Source: Ophioceras dolichostomum (taxonomy: Eukaryota; Ascomycota; Sordariomycetes; Magnaporthales; Ophioceraceae). From it: DNA of 64,000 nucleotides. The notes below the pieces were generated by a model. That model was not told the origin of the DNA, ran no database searches, and saw only the letters and a program-made list of their open reading frames with translations. The stretch is from assembly GCA_003049485.1 (NCBI GenBank), contig PYST01000060.1, positions 1-64,000 on the forward strand, written 5' to 3'. Positions within the stretch are counted from its first letter, which is position 1; the number at the start of each line of letters is the position of its first letter. The position numbers and the translations under genes were made by a program. Positions 12,201 through 24,800 of this stretch are shown here, one piece after another.

Positions 12201-12764
12201 GCCTCCTCCCTGCGCCGACAGCTCTTCCGCAAGCATTTAGGTCTGCTTCCCCACCAGCCCGTCGACCGCCCGGACGCGAACTGGACGCCGATCACCACCG
12301 GGGGTACCAACAAGTACGACTGGGGCTCCGCCGCCGACGCGCTGGTCGAGGACCCGCTCGGCGCGAACTTCCTGAGGCTGTGGCGCGGCACGGCCCGCAC
12401 GAACACGGAGGTGTTCAGCAGGGCGTTCCACAACGTGCCCAACGACGCCGTGCGCACGTGGGACGACTACGAGCAGTTCTTCTCGCGGCACTTCATCATC
12501 CCCGGGGCGGAGGAGAAGGATAAGGACAAGGAGAGCGACGAGGACCGTAGGCGCAGGGAGGAGGAGGAGAGGAACTCGGGCAAGGTGCAATACGGCCACG
12601 TGGTCCGCGAGGAGTTCCCGGGAGGCGTGGCCGAGCTCAAGGACTGGCTCGCGCGCGTGCGCGGGACCCTAGTGGAGATGCCGCTGCATTTCTTGGAGGG
12701 CGTGGAGGACCTGGCGAAGGAGGGGCTTTCGCTGAATGCCTTCACCGATGAGCTTTACACCTAG
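9232..12764 (+). CDS. Phospholipase D (two HKD motifs)
   Basis: The enzyme hydrolyses phosphatidylcholine-type lipids to phosphatidic acid. Nine exons: 9232-9457, 9589-9762, 9854-9864, 9993-10260, 10337-10360, 10488-10607, 10712-10811, 10924-11788 and 11919-12764. They give 877 residues and every junction keeps the frame. HKD motif 1 is HEKLLVVD at 208-215, followed by FMGGLD. HKD motif 2 is HSKVLIAD at 635-642, followed by GSANLNDRS. IENQFFI, typical of eukaryotic PLD, lies between them. No PX or PH domain is present upstream, unlike yeast Spo14; the protein begins with a short acidic 75-residue leader. The C-terminal 100 residues include a very charged stretch (KDKESDEDRRRREEEE) and end in DELYT. 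Exons 3 (11 nt) and 5 (24 nt) are microexons. The family assignment is sure; which fungal PLD subgroup it belongs to, and its membrane target, are not shown by the sequence. Confidence 0.93.
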
Positions 12765-14022
12765 AGGGAGAGATAGATTGGCGGACCGGAGACAAGATAC
12801 AAGGGGCAGGCAAGTAAAATACCGAACCTAACATAAGTAGTACCTACCTAGTTGGATAGGTGATGCTTAGTTGGAAGCTAGGTACTAGATGGCTTGAACT
12901 CACTTGGGGAGGGGGGATCTAGTCTATTTCGTCTGCGTAGGATAGGTACCTGGTTATCTCCTTGCAAAATCTGAATCAATGCCTTCTCTCTGTTTTCTCG
13001 TATTAGGACCTAAAGTGGTATGCCGCGTAAGACCTCGGCCAGGCCCCTCCCCACTGATACACGGAGCATCCAAACTTCCCCAGTATACTATTATTATATG
13101 CGCATCTCCTCTTCATGAAACCCCCATCTGCTAGCAAGCTGCTGCCTCGACCCTGTGCTGTGACATGCAAGCACAAGAAGCAGGCCGAGCAGGAGCCGCC
13201 GACGTCCGATTCGATGCAGATGTTGACGATGGCGAGGATAGAAGAAACCAGACTTAGACCAAGAAGGCGAAGGGTCGCTGCAGAAATGTCGAGAAGTAGT
13301 ACCTACGCCATGAGGTGGGCACAGCAGGACCATTTTCCACGTCTGTCGTTACCATCACATTGGCGAGCGTTCATCGATGTCATTGTTGAGCAAACGCCAG
13401 AAGAAAAAACAAAACTTTGTCCATAAGCCCCGATCAATCAAAAAAGGAAGTATTATACAGACGTAGTAGGTTTATAGGCCTTGTTTTTGGCACAGGAACA
13501 AGAAGAAATGAATCGGTCCCGCCCGTCCCGTCCCGTCCCGTCCTATCCCATCAAGTCTTGAAAGTCTCGTCTGACCCACCAACCCGACCTCTTTTCTCTC
13601 CCACCAACTCTGCCCTATTCCAAACAAATTAGATAGGTAGGTGGGTCGGTAGGCAGGTAAGGTAGGTGGTAAGGGGGTAGAAGCAGTAGTAGTGGTAGTA
13701 GTGTAGAGTTCCAACAAAGGAGAAAAAAAAAGAGAAAAAAAAAGGAATTAACACCTCCAGGACCCCAAAATGTCATCATGCTTATGCTAAGGGGGGTTTC
13801 AGAGGGCGAGAGAGTCTAGCTCTCCCCCCCTCCTCTTGTTGCTTGTTCTATATCATCCATCATCGATCGACGCCCACCAGCCAGCCCTCCCTCCATTCAT
13901 CGTCTCTCCAATCCGCCACCCCGCCAGTGCCAGTGCCAGACACAATCTGACTAGCCTCGGCCTCGACTCTCAACCCTCGACCTGTCCCTGTCTTATGCTT
14001 TGCAGCAGCAACTTTATTTTCT
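12765..14022. other. Convergent intergenic region between PLD and the PDI-like gene
   Basis: Only 3'-flank sequence lies here. It has TACCTACCTAG patches (12841-12900, 12945-12955), a CCCGT pentamer run near 13522-13542, and a GGTAGGTGGGT-type cluster at 13631-13680. No supported gene. Confidence 0.55.
13631..13680. repeat. TAGGTAGG-type repeat cluster
   Basis: Imperfect GGTAGG/GGCAGG units lie in the convergent region, of the same family as the AGGTACCT clusters elsewhere in the window. Confidence 0.6.
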
Positions 14023-16595
14023 TCAATCCACCTTCCCGTTGGCGTTGTTCCCCAGCAGCGACGGCTTGTACTCCTTGATGCCGATGTTGTCGTCGCCGAG
14101 GCGGAAGTGGCCGCGCGAGCGCCGCAGGCGGCCGCGGAACCACGAGACGGCCCCCACGGTGAGGCCGAAGATGCAGCCGAGCGTCAGGTAGGGGTGCTCC
14201 GAGAAGGCGACGCGCATGTCGAAGAAGATCTTCTCGAAGCTCGAGATGGTGAGCTTGGGCTTGATCTTGGGCGGCGACTGCGTCACCTTGTTGATGGTCT
14301 CGAGGATCGAGGTGCGGGAGGGGAGGATGTAGTTGCCCGTGATGGTCTGGTCCCAGTATCTGCGGTTCTATTTTGTTGTTCAGGATGATTCGTGTCAGCA
14401 AGCAGGTAGTGCGAATCGAAGGACCCCCGGAGAAGCCCGGAGCGGACTTTGAGGGAACAGAGTTCGTAAGGAAAAAGAAAAAAAAGCGCGCGCTGAACAG
14501 GAAACTCACATCCTCATCGTTGATAATAACACGCTCCCCATCCTGCACGTCTATGCCGTACGTGGTGCGGATCCAGCGCTGCCAGAACACGCCGTCCACC
14601 CAGGCAAAGGCGACCTCCTTGCGGTCGGCCTTGTCCATGTTGATGCGGATGCTCTTGGCCCGGCGCAGGGCGTTCTGGTCGCCCCGGTCCTCGGCCTCCT
14701 CGATGCGCAGCTGCTTGGCGTCGCGCAGCTCCTTGCGCTCGTGCTGGAAGGCCAGGATCTGCTTGTCCATCCACTCGTTGGCGGCCGACTTCATCTCGCG
14801 CCTCGCGCTCATGAACCCCTCCTGGTCCTCCCGGTTGAGGATGCCCAGCACGACGAGCTTGCCGTCCATGACCTCTCGCGCGTTGGACGCCGTCAGCTCG
14901 GCCACGATGGGCAGCCAGACCGACTTCATCCAGCCCAGCACCTTGTGCGTATCGCGCATGTCCCTTGGCGTCAGCGGCGTGTAATACGTCGGCCTGCCCT
15001 CGCGCACCACGATCAGCCGCGGCCACGTTGTGATCTTGAACCGAGAGGACAGCTTAGGGTCGCGTGTCTTGACCAGCCTGGCGTGGCCGATCAGGCTGAG
15101 AGACAGCCGCTCGAGAGCAATGAAGTCCTCGCTCGTCGTGGCGTGGTCGTAGAAGTAGACAAAGATGACCTCCTCCGTCTGCTCAAGCGCCTCGAAAGAT
15201 GCCGCTTCCACATCCGTCACGCCACTCGAGATGGAAATAGCCTTCTCGGCATAGTGGATAAAGTCCCCGAGCCCACGGAGGCCGTCGTACTCAACACGCT
15301 CGCCACCCCGGAAGAACAGGATGGTGGGGTAACCGCGCAGCCGCACATCCTTGCACAGCCGCGTCTCGACGTCGCAGTTCACCTCGCCAATATTGAGCCG
15401 GCCCTTCATCTCCTTGGCGAGTTGCTGCCAGTTGGCCGCCATCGCCTGGCAATGGTGGCACCACGGCGCGTAGAACTTGATGAACCAGGGCTCCTGGGTC
15501 ATCGTCACCAGTGTCTGGAATGTTTCCGCTGTTAGAGAGACCGAGAGCCCATTGGGGTTGGGAGTCGCCGAAGGCTTCGTCGGCTTCTTAAGCGAGTTCT
15601 TCTTGGAGTTCTCGCCCTTGTCGGTGTGCTCTCCTTGGAATTCGATGGGGGCCTGATCAGCCTTCTTAGTCTTCTCGGTCTTCTCAGACTGCTCAGACTT
15701 CTTGGACTTCTCGGATTCCTTGGACTTTTCGGACTTTCCGGACCCTTCAGACTTCTCGATCACGCCCGCCTTCTCAACCACCTGCTCGGCTTTGCCGTCC
15801 TGTCCATCCTTGGGGCCGCTACTCGAGGTAGAGGAACTCCTACTGTCGGCAGAGACTCCAGGGGAGGCCTTGTCGCCAGCCTCGGGGAGGCTCAGCTTCG
15901 CAGGGCGAGTGCCAGGCTTCGCCTGCTCCAGGACCGCCTCCACAGTCTCGCTCAGCAGAGTTATGTTCTTAACCCCCCTAAAGGTCTCCGCTGCTTCACC
16001 TTCCTTGTATAGGACGGTAGTAGGGTACGACTGGACGCCGTGATTCGAGCAGACATCGAAGTATGCTATGCAATTTACTGTCGCGAACTTGAAGTCGTAG
16101 AACGAGGTGAAGTCGGTCTCGGTCTGGGCCTCGGCATCCTTCGAGTCTGACGATGCAGCTACCTCTGGTTTCGATGTGTAGTAGAACTCGTATAGAGTCT
16201 GGAAGGTTGGCGCGAAGGTTGCGCAGTGGTGGCAGTATGGACTGTGATCGTTCGGGTATTGTGTTACTCATCGAGGTCGGTCTTCATCCTTTCGCAGCGC
16301 TGACCCAGATGGAAAGGTATCAAAGCAAAGGGAGGAGGAGGTAGGAGAGCATGGCGGGTGTGAACAACGCAAGCATCACCTACCTGTAATGCTTCACTAG
16401 CATGAACTTCGTATTATTGGCTTCCTTCTCGAAGTTGTCGGGCGTCAACTCGAGGAGTGGTGGCACCTTCTTCCCGTTGAAATATGTGTTCTCCTGTTCA
16501 GGCTCGGCCTTCTTCGACTCCTTTGCTGGATTATCACCAGCTGCAGCACCCAGCGAGGCTAGACCTAGCCATAATGATAGAGAAGAGAGCCTCAT
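14023..16595 (-). CDS. ER membrane protein with two thioredoxin domains (PDI-like)
   Basis: Exons 16595-16384, 16241-14510 and 14367-14023 give 762 residues. A signal peptide (about 1-19, MRLSSLSLWLGLASLGAAAG) leads to a first thioredoxin domain with active site SPYCHHC (Cys 74 and 77). A low-complexity linker follows, with a Ser-Glu-Lys repeat at about 233-264. A second thioredoxin domain has APWCHHC (Cys 332 and 335) and a later GYPTILFF. A long helical region leads to one membrane segment at about 708-725, then a basic tail (RGRLRRSRGHFR). The end is NGKVD, so there is no HDEL-type retrieval signal, and retention would depend on the membrane anchor. The likely role is thiol-disulfide exchange on secretory proteins; anchored fungal PDIs such as Eps1 are the nearest comparison I can name, but orthology is not shown. 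Both CHHC sites are intact. The start at 16595 is preferred over an in-frame ATG 48 bases upstream because it places the signal peptide at the N-terminus. Confidence 0.85.
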
Positions 16596-18615
16596 CTTGG
16601 GCGGCTGAAGGGTCGAGCAGAACGCCCGTCGCACACAGAGCACACCTCAGCCGTAAACCGGATCGGGCGTTGGACGATCGATAGCGGTCAATTGAGGGTT
16701 ACGATGGCCGCCTTCTGAGGAGGGAACGGCGACGATTTCGTTCAATCGTGCTCGGCCTGGCAGAGATGGCGATACTGCGACGAGGTGATGTCTCTAGGCG
16801 GTCTCTGAGGTCGAGAGGATGGTGGTGGTTCGCAAATGAAAGAAGCCACTTTTCCTCGCCACGCGTCTGGAGCCAGGGGGTTTGTCTCTCGAGGCGGCAC
16901 CTCGCTACCGCGACATACGGGAAGGCCGCTTCGCAACTCGGGGCGAGCACAAGAAAAAGAAAACAAAGGAAAAAAAGGAAGCTCAAGCTCGTGGGACGAG
17001 ATCAACGTGATGTCTCACTCAGGCGTGGACGGACTGGTCGTTTTCTTCAAATCCGGGATGGTATTTCACAGCAGGAAAGGAAGGCCAAGGCCGGGTAATA
17101 ATAAAAGTTCAACTCAGGAGGTGGTACCCCTTAGAATTTGGCCTGCGGTTTGGCGGTTTGGTACCAAGCCTTTTCGTAGCAAGTCTCCGATCCCTGTCTC
17201 ACTTCTCGTTATCGGCTCCACCCTCATGCAGATAAGCGGGACACCCTAAAATGGAACATTAACCTTGTATTTCAGGCAGACAGTGGCACGTGACTCATGC
17301 CGAGTCTCTGGCTCCAGCATATGGACGGGACGCTTGACGGGGATGTTCCCATCGAGGATAAGTCATATTCTGAATACAAAGCACTTACTCTCAAAATGTG
17401 AGCGGCAAAATGAAAAAGTAAGCTAGATGCAGGCCAATATAGCAAGCAACAGGATGGTCTGATGAATGGTGGACGAAACCAACACACAAAGACCTGCAGA
17501 GTTATCTCTTCCTCTGATACATCTTTCCCGGTTCTTTTCTTCTTCCTCCCTAGCACCCCAAGCACCCCAGGCACCCAGACCCCCAAGCGCCTTGACCCTC
17601 CCGTGTTTTGTTTGTATGTCTGCCGTCCTCCTTCTGTGTAAATGGGTAGAGAAAATGACAAAAACCAACAACAGAAATTAAAGAGGGGGAAATCCAGAGT
17701 ACTCATACACCAGAAGATTGAGAGTTGCAGAGGAGATAATAACAATACTTGGCTTATCATGTTTACCCCTGGTCTCATTTGTAAGTTCGTTGTGATGTTT
17801 TTCTATCAAGCTATAGTGCCCACCCGTCGTCCCAAGTCGTCAATAAGTAGATATGTACCAATCATTTGCCCATGTGTTGTGCCCCATGCTTATGCCCGCC
17901 TGCCTTGTTCATCAAAAATGACTGACCACCACCCAAGCTGAGTGCAAGAGGAAAGAGGGCAAGAAGGGAGAATAGAGATAGATAATAACAAGAAAATAAA
18001 CATAAAATGCCGAAAGGACAAGAGGTGAGAATAAGGGACGTCAAGAGTGGAATAGAGGAAGCAATGCCGCACGCCGAGAAAACAGGAAGAGGATGAGAAT
18101 ATATGTAAAGGAATCCGAGACCGGAACAAGCTGGTGATGCCTGACTTGAGTGAGACTCGATGATTCTAACGTCTGCTCTGCTCTAAAGCAGTTTGTGATA
18201 GCGGTGGTGCGATAGCAGATCGTGACAAAGATGAATGGGAAATTGGTTGTACCGGCCGTAGTGGTCCTGAAGGGTATCTCATGTACAGGCCAGGCGGGGT
18301 CCATTTGCGCAATGGCTTTGAGAGTAGTGCGTGTGTGAGAGGGTAAGGAAAAAAGAGCTCAACAATGGCCGGAGGCTAAGATAATTGATAGGATGGAGAA
18401 AGGGAAATGTATGTGCAGCAGATAGACCGACCAGTATGGCCGGCAGGTAGCGAAACGCAGACGGCTATTTCGTCGTTCGAGAGGCGAGGCAGGAAAGATA
18501 GCGATTGCGGCATCGGCGACGAGGGCTGCTATTATCACTAGCGTGAGGGCGGTTGGTTGCGAAGCCTGGAGCTAGCAAGAGGAAGGGAGATGGCACGACG
18601 AGAGCCCCTCGCTTT
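16596..18615. other. Intergenic, between the PDI-like gene and the J-protein gene
   Basis: This holds the upstream region of the PDI-like gene and the 3' flank of the J-protein gene (both minus strand). Open frames such as 17272-17778 (minus) lack domain-like sequence. I see nothing else I can support. Confidence 0.5.
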
Positions 18616-21600
18616 CTAAGGAGCGTTCTTCATCTTCTCCCTGAGACTCTTGAACTCTCGAACGCGAGCAAGGTGCTCGGTGGTGTAGCAAGCCCATTTT
18701 TCGTGGACGGTCTTGTCCTGCTCGAGCCAGTCGTAGTATTCCTCGATGGCCTCGTCGCTGCGAGACGACGCAATGTCATTGTGCTGCTCTCTGAGCTTCT
18801 TGAGGTTGCCCTGGCGAACAAGGACATGGTCGACGAATTTGGAGTTGAAGTGATCCCACTCCAGCAGATACAGTTCGAAGTCGCGTAAGTACCTCGCCCA
18901 CGCTTCTCTACCAGGCTCGAGCTCTGAGATGGCGAACGCCACGGGGAGCCGCGGCGGCACGGGCGCCTTGGGGAAGTTGAGCGACCTGGACGACTTAGTC
19001 CTCTTCCTTTCGAGATGGTTGTGTGCCGCTGCTCTGCTCTCGAACGGGAGGTGAGTCTTGAGGTCGTCGAAAGAGCCGAGGCCAGTGGCCCGCGGTGCGG
19101 CGAAAGGCTCAACCGTGTTAAACTCCCCGAATCCGGTCCGGAGTTCGTCCGTGTCCTCGGATCCAGCAGCGTTGTTCGTGCTGAACTGAGTTGGTGGTCT
19201 GTTCATATCGGCAGACTGAGGAACTCGCGCCGAGCCTGGGGCTGGGCCGTCGGCCTTGAGACCTGGAGAGCCCCCCGGGACGGAGTTTGGACCGGATGCT
19301 GGCGTCGAACCTGGTGCCGGACCCTGCGAGACAGCTGCAGCCTGCGCAACGCCTGGCGCTCCTCCCACGCCGTTGGCATCTCCAGCCCTCCAATCGGGTC
19401 GTGAAGGCTCAACCGGAACAGGTCGGACGCCGTTGGTGGCGGCAGATTTCGGAGTTGGAATTCCTTCCGCCATAGGAGGGTCGATGTCCATAGCGTTCGG
19501 ACTGTCAGCGGCAGGGTAGGCCGCGCTGTAAGAATTCGCCCCTGTGCCTCTCTCTTCCCCGCTGGTGGTGTCTTCATCGTCAACTATTCCTGCCCCGCCA
19601 CCCCTAGTCGGCCGGACAGGACGCTTCTTGGCACTGCGCGTCCCCCGTGTAGGGGACGTTGATGCTTTGGACTGGGGCACTGGTGTGAAGTGCTCCGAGC
19701 CTATCTGATGACTCCAACCCTCAGCGTCGAAGCCGACCGTCGGGGATCCGTCCGCCACGCCGCCTGCCGCATGCGTGTTTGCGGACATACTAGGTTCACC
19801 GCCTGCACCCCTCGCAGCAGCCGCCGCGGCCGCGGCCGCAGCCGCAGCACCAATCCCAAGGCCAACACCGGCTGCACCAAAGTTACCCGCGTTCGAGCTG
19901 CCGTTGGGGGTCCGGCGAGGAGATGCGGCAGCGGATCGTCCTTTCGTTGGCGAGCGTCGACCGACGTTGCTCCCCGACTGTGAGCGCCGCATGCCCGCGC
20001 TGTTCGAGCCCCGTCCCATGTCATCTCCAGCTTTAAATTGCCAGTTAGTATTGGAGTATTCCTCGGCAACAAACCTAGCGTTGATGTTGTCGGCGCTGCT
20101 GCTCGTGAAGCGACTCTGGTTACCGGCTGTGTTGGGGTCGAGACCTTCCTTGCGCGGTATGGAAGACGGGAAGCTGGGTTGTCCACTTGTGTCAGTTTGT
20201 CCTGGTCTGCTGTTGTTGTGCGGCGTTGCAGTCGCCTTCGACAGACGCGGCTCCTTATACCCGGCAAATTTGACTCTGCCGAGGAGTTCGCGAAGCTGCT
20301 GATACTGCCGTCGCTCGAAGGCGTTCAGGCTGGCTTCTGCTTCTGCTGCAACGGCGCCGTTTTCACTTGAATGGCGCTGACCAAGGGGATCCCGCTGCCT
20401 GGGAATGGCGTCGGAGCCGATTGGTTCTCGCCGAGTCTGGTCGAACGGGACCGCAGGAGCAGAAGTAGGGTTGACTGAAGGGTGCGTCGCTTCATACACT
20501 GCTGGTTGGTCATTCGCCCAGGTTCTAGGGGCATGTGTGTGATTGTCGCCAGCGGCGGGAGCTATAACAAAACAGTCAGTCCATGTCTCTCTCCGAAGAG
20601 ATCCGTGCGGCAATTGCGGCGGGGGCTCGGTCAACGTACCGGAATTGGGGCCTGATGGGCTAGGGCGATCCCTCTGAGGTGGCTTGCCAAAGTTCAGACC
20701 GACAGACTCTGGCACTGGGGAGAAGTTCTGGGTGAATCGAGGCGGTGCTGTGCGATTTGGGGTTGGGTCGGCGCCGCTAGGGCGCCGAGACTCTGTTGAA
20801 GGCCTCGAGTCCTCGGGGTCGTATTCGTCCGCTGCGCTGTAGCTTCTCGGGCGCCGGTCGGTTGGGCTGAATTCGTCGCCCTCGTCGAACCTGCGGCTGC
20901 TCTCCTTGCTGCTCTTAGTGCGGCTCATCTTAGCGGCGACGCCGTCGAATGGATCTAGCTTCTCCCCACCGCGTGCACGATACGGGCTGCTCTGACGATG
21001 ATCCATGAACGGGTCCGTGAAACCCGGGTCCGACGCCTCCTCGGCACTCGATGGCGGACGGGGTTGCCGATCGCCCGGTGGCACTTCGTTGAACAAAAAG
21101 CTGGTGTGCCGCTTGTTGATGTAGTTCTTGCCCGTCACTGGTGGCTCATCTCCCATGGGCGAATCAGGAACGAAGCCGGATCGCGAACCTCGAGATGATC
21201 TGGTACCGAAGGCGGCTTCGGCTTTTTGCTGCTGCGAGGCAGTGGGTGTTCGCCTTGGTTCTTGTGGGCGGCCCCGTGTGTCCGAATCGCTATACTCCGC
21301 CCTCGCATTCCCGGGCCGGAAGGCGCTCGCCGCGGTTGGGGCGTGTTTCCGGTTGGAGTTGGGCCGCATGGATTCAAAAGCTTCGGCTCTGGATTTTGTG
21401 TTCTCCTGCGTTGCCGGCTTCGAGGGCGGTGGGCGGGAAGCCGCAGCGTTGGTAAAGGCCGCGTACCTCTGCGCCGAGGACGGACCCGTCCGGCCGGGAT
21501 TGGCGGATCGAGTGTTGCGTTGAGGCGGAGGAGGATAACCCTTGGCCGCATCTTGCCACGGGTTACCCTTGACGCCGGATGCTCTTGGATAGCCGCTTTT

Positions 21601-21976
21601 CGCGCGTTGAGCATCGTATTTGCTCTTGGACTCAGGACTGGAGAGGACCTCATGAGCGTGTTGTATTATCTGGAATTGCGCATTGACTTCAGACTCGCGT
21701 CCGACATTGCGATCGGGATGGTACTTCAAAGCTGTACGTTCAGAGAAGCAGGATAAGTTAGCAAGAAAACCCCAATGTTGATGCTAGCGCTGATCATCGC
21801 CAATGATGGTAAAGCTACAGCTTCCTTTGGTGTTTGCGCACTCCCGATGCTTGCCGGGACTGGGAAGGAAGAACCGTACCAAGTTTGCGGAATTGCTTCT
21901 TGACTTCGTTGATGTCTGCCGACGGATCGAGTTCAAGGTCCGCGTAGTAGTCTCGCGATGCACTCGACTTCGTCAT
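18616..21976 (-). CDS. J-domain (DnaJ/Hsp40) protein, long disordered middle
   Basis: Exon 1 is 21976-21880 and codes the start of the J domain (SRDYYADLELDPSADINEVK). It joins in phase 1 to an exon starting at 21731 that continues ALKYHPDRN, so the HPD motif is at residues 37-39. Read straight through to the stop at 18616-18618, the protein has 1070 residues. A candidate 78-bp intron (20639-20562; donor GTACGT, branch CTGAC, acceptor TTATAG) has no stop and a length divisible by three. Removing it gives 1044 residues and I favour splicing. Residues from about 70 to 880 are Ser/Pro/Gly-rich and probably disordered, with an Ala run (12 residues). The last 160 residues are again ordered and helical, with many Trp and charged residues (WARYLRDFELYLLEWDHF). 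No Gly/Phe or zinc-finger region is seen, so it is a class C J-protein that would stimulate an Hsp70. Its client is unknown. Confidence 0.85.
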
Positions 21977-24800
21977 CTTTTCCCCCTTGGCCGCCTCGAA
22001 GTGGCCGCCTTGGGTTGGAAGGCCGAAGGGGGGGACAGGCGATGTGGGTGACTCGAAATATCTTTAGCGATGGAGAGTCGAACTCGAGCATTCCCGATCC
22101 AAGTACACGCATCAAGAAAGAGTTGCTTTCTCTAGGTAGCCCTTGGGACGGCAGCCGGAACAAAGCAAAGAGGGAGTACAGTGGCGCCGATGTTGGATGC
22201 TGCGGTCGGCTGTGCTGAGAGCGTTGACTGTTTCCTGCACCCAATCTCCTGTCGAGGTTTGCCCGAGGCGCCTCTCTTCTCCAAGATTGCGCGGGGTGTG
22301 ACGTGGTTTTCCGGGCACAGGCAGGCAGTGCGGCTCGCTGAGTGGCAGCTATCCCCTGAGTTTTAAACCGCCGGACTTCTAGTAAGATCTTGGAAGCCGG
22401 AAAGTGAATGCGAACAAACGGTTGCTTTCGTCCTCCGATAGGCTCCAAGACAAAGATAGATTTTCAAAGTGAATGTCTGTTGCGCCCAGCGTGAATTCCA
22501 GTTGCCTGTCCAGTCAGTCGAGAACCCAGAATTTGTTAGCTGCGGCAGGTGGGGTTCGGCTGGCAGTTGGAAGATCCCATTCCAGCCAAGCGGCGGCATG
22601 GATAGAAGCTGTGTGCACGAGCTGTGAGGTACTTCTGACCACCCCATCAGACCAAACAATGTGAGGCGAGCGGTGAAGACACTCCGACACAGACAGCAAA
22701 ATATTAGACTATCGCTCGCATTAGACTTACTTTCCCCCAGAGAACCTCACTCAAGAGCGGGCATTATTCTGGTCCCACCGACTTTTCTCGTAGTACCAGG
22801 CGTTCCTGTTCGCAGAAGGATTTTATAGTTCGAGGCGGTCAAGGATCAGCTCGATGGCGACGACCACCCCTTCAAAAAAAGATCGGCGAAACGGAATGTT
22901 GACCAAAGAAGGGAGTTCGTTTCTGGAGGAGCCAAAGAAAGAACTATTTCCCCTTTTGCTTTACCCTTGCCTTTCAAGGGGGAGTCTTGTAGGAATATTG
23001 TCTGTGCTTCTACTGGAGTAGCTGAATTCCTCACTGGTTGTACGGTCCAGCTCACCCAGCATGATGCGATGCGGCCGACTGGAACGGGCGAACGAGAAAA
23101 CAACAACCAGCAGCATGTGGGCGCGGCCCCACCGTGTGAGCTTCCCAGGCAACGTTCGCTGAGAGTTTCCACCCAATGACGTAGAGCTGCCCCTCTACAT
23201 GAGCACATGCTGCTGCCAAGAGCGTGAGGCCTATGCATACCACTTCAAGTGCGAGAATCGGCAAACCCATTTGACTGTGGAAAGCAGCAAAAAAGCCTTG
23301 CTTAGACATGTCGTCGACTCGCAGACGGGTACGGCGCGTCTTTTTTCTGGTGCTGAGCCTCAAACAAAGATCAAGTCGCCTACATTTTCCCCTTAGCGCA
23401 TGCCAGCCTGCCTAGAGTTACATACATCCCACCAGCTGTTCCCCAAACCAACCCACCCCCGGTCGAGTCGGGCTGTCAGTCTAGTGTTGAACGAACTCTG
23501 GATAAATCTGATTGAGTGTGTGCATGGAATGCGCGACTTTTAGAACGGCCCGGCGTCCCCCGTTTTTGTGAGACGAGATAGGGTGGAATACAGAGACAAG
23601 AGGCCAGCCGCGGGCACCAGTAGTAGCAGCCAGAACGGCCCGTCCGCAGTGCATGCGTTTGTGACTGCGTGTGCATGTGTGCATGCATGCCGAAACAGAC
23701 AAACGGCAACGGCTTGATGCACCGGGGGCAATGCCCAAGGCATTTCACGTTTACACTTTTGATCGTCATTCTCGTATCGTCAGGCGGCAAGGCAACAATC
23801 GCTCAGAAGGTGCCTATGTCAGGCAGGCAGACCGGTAAAGCTGTCGTGGAACTCTCACAATCGAAACGCACGTATTTCATCCTCTCAGGGGCACGTGCAG
23901 CTCTGTCAGTGGACTCGAGTTTCGGTAAAGAGAGCGAGGGAAGAACATACAGAGAGATGAATCATGACGTTCTGCCGTGGCAGTACCCACGCGCCTACCT
24001 AAGCACCTAGCCACCTCCTGCCTCCCGGGAGTCCCTACGAGCAAGCGTCTGGTCCTCCTCACTCGTAGGTCAGGCTACCACCCTGCGAGCCCTTCCTCAG
24101 TCTATCCGACTCTCCGCAATAGCCCGGCTGGTGTTTGGTGCCACCATGCTGTACAGGGCCCCGCGGCCCCCGCGCTGGCTCCCGCACTTTCGCAAGTCTC
24201 AGCTGACTGTACCCGTTCTGGCAGGTTGCTACCAAGCTCTTCGATCCATAGGGCTTGGGTGTAACTGATGATCATGGCCGTGAGAGCCAACGTGAACGTC
24301 ACCTTGCATGTGATTGGAAAGGGGGACTGAGAGGGATGGTGGGGGGACAGGATAATCATGAGGCGGACTCCACGCACCGTTGGGCCTGAACGGTCCGTCC
24401 ACAGTTGCAAACCACGATACTTGCCAGGGGAGGGCCAGAACACACAAAGTTCTAGAGCATGCTGTATAATTTCGTAAGATGTATGCGTGGATTGTTGTTA
24501 CGCGCCTCATAGTCCAGTGACCGTCCGTTAGAGGAGCGGGGCCAAAGTGAGGGAGGGACTCGAAAGAAATAAGCCAAACAAGAATACCCAACACAGCCCA
24601 GGTAACAGAAAAAAAAAACCCCCAGATAAACAGACCCCAAACTCCCTCATGGATTAAAACAATACAAAGCGCACCTGAGATGTAAAGCAACTTTAGAGAT
24701 AATGACGCGCCACCAAAAGTAATGATGAGAAGTTCTCTCGAGGGGACCTCCCTCCCCTTGAGCAGACGAAACCAAGAAAAAAAAGATAAGAAACCTAAAC
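21977..24800. other. 2.8 kb gene-free stretch between the J-protein gene and INCENP
   Basis: It holds the upstream region of the J-protein gene and the 3' flank of INCENP. No frame shows recognisable protein sequence. No repeat cluster stands out. Confidence 0.5.

Noticed and set aside
14741..15535. 264-residue plus-strand frame opposite the PDI-like gene
   Set aside because: It lies wholly within the coding exon of the PDI-like protein and has no recognisable domain.
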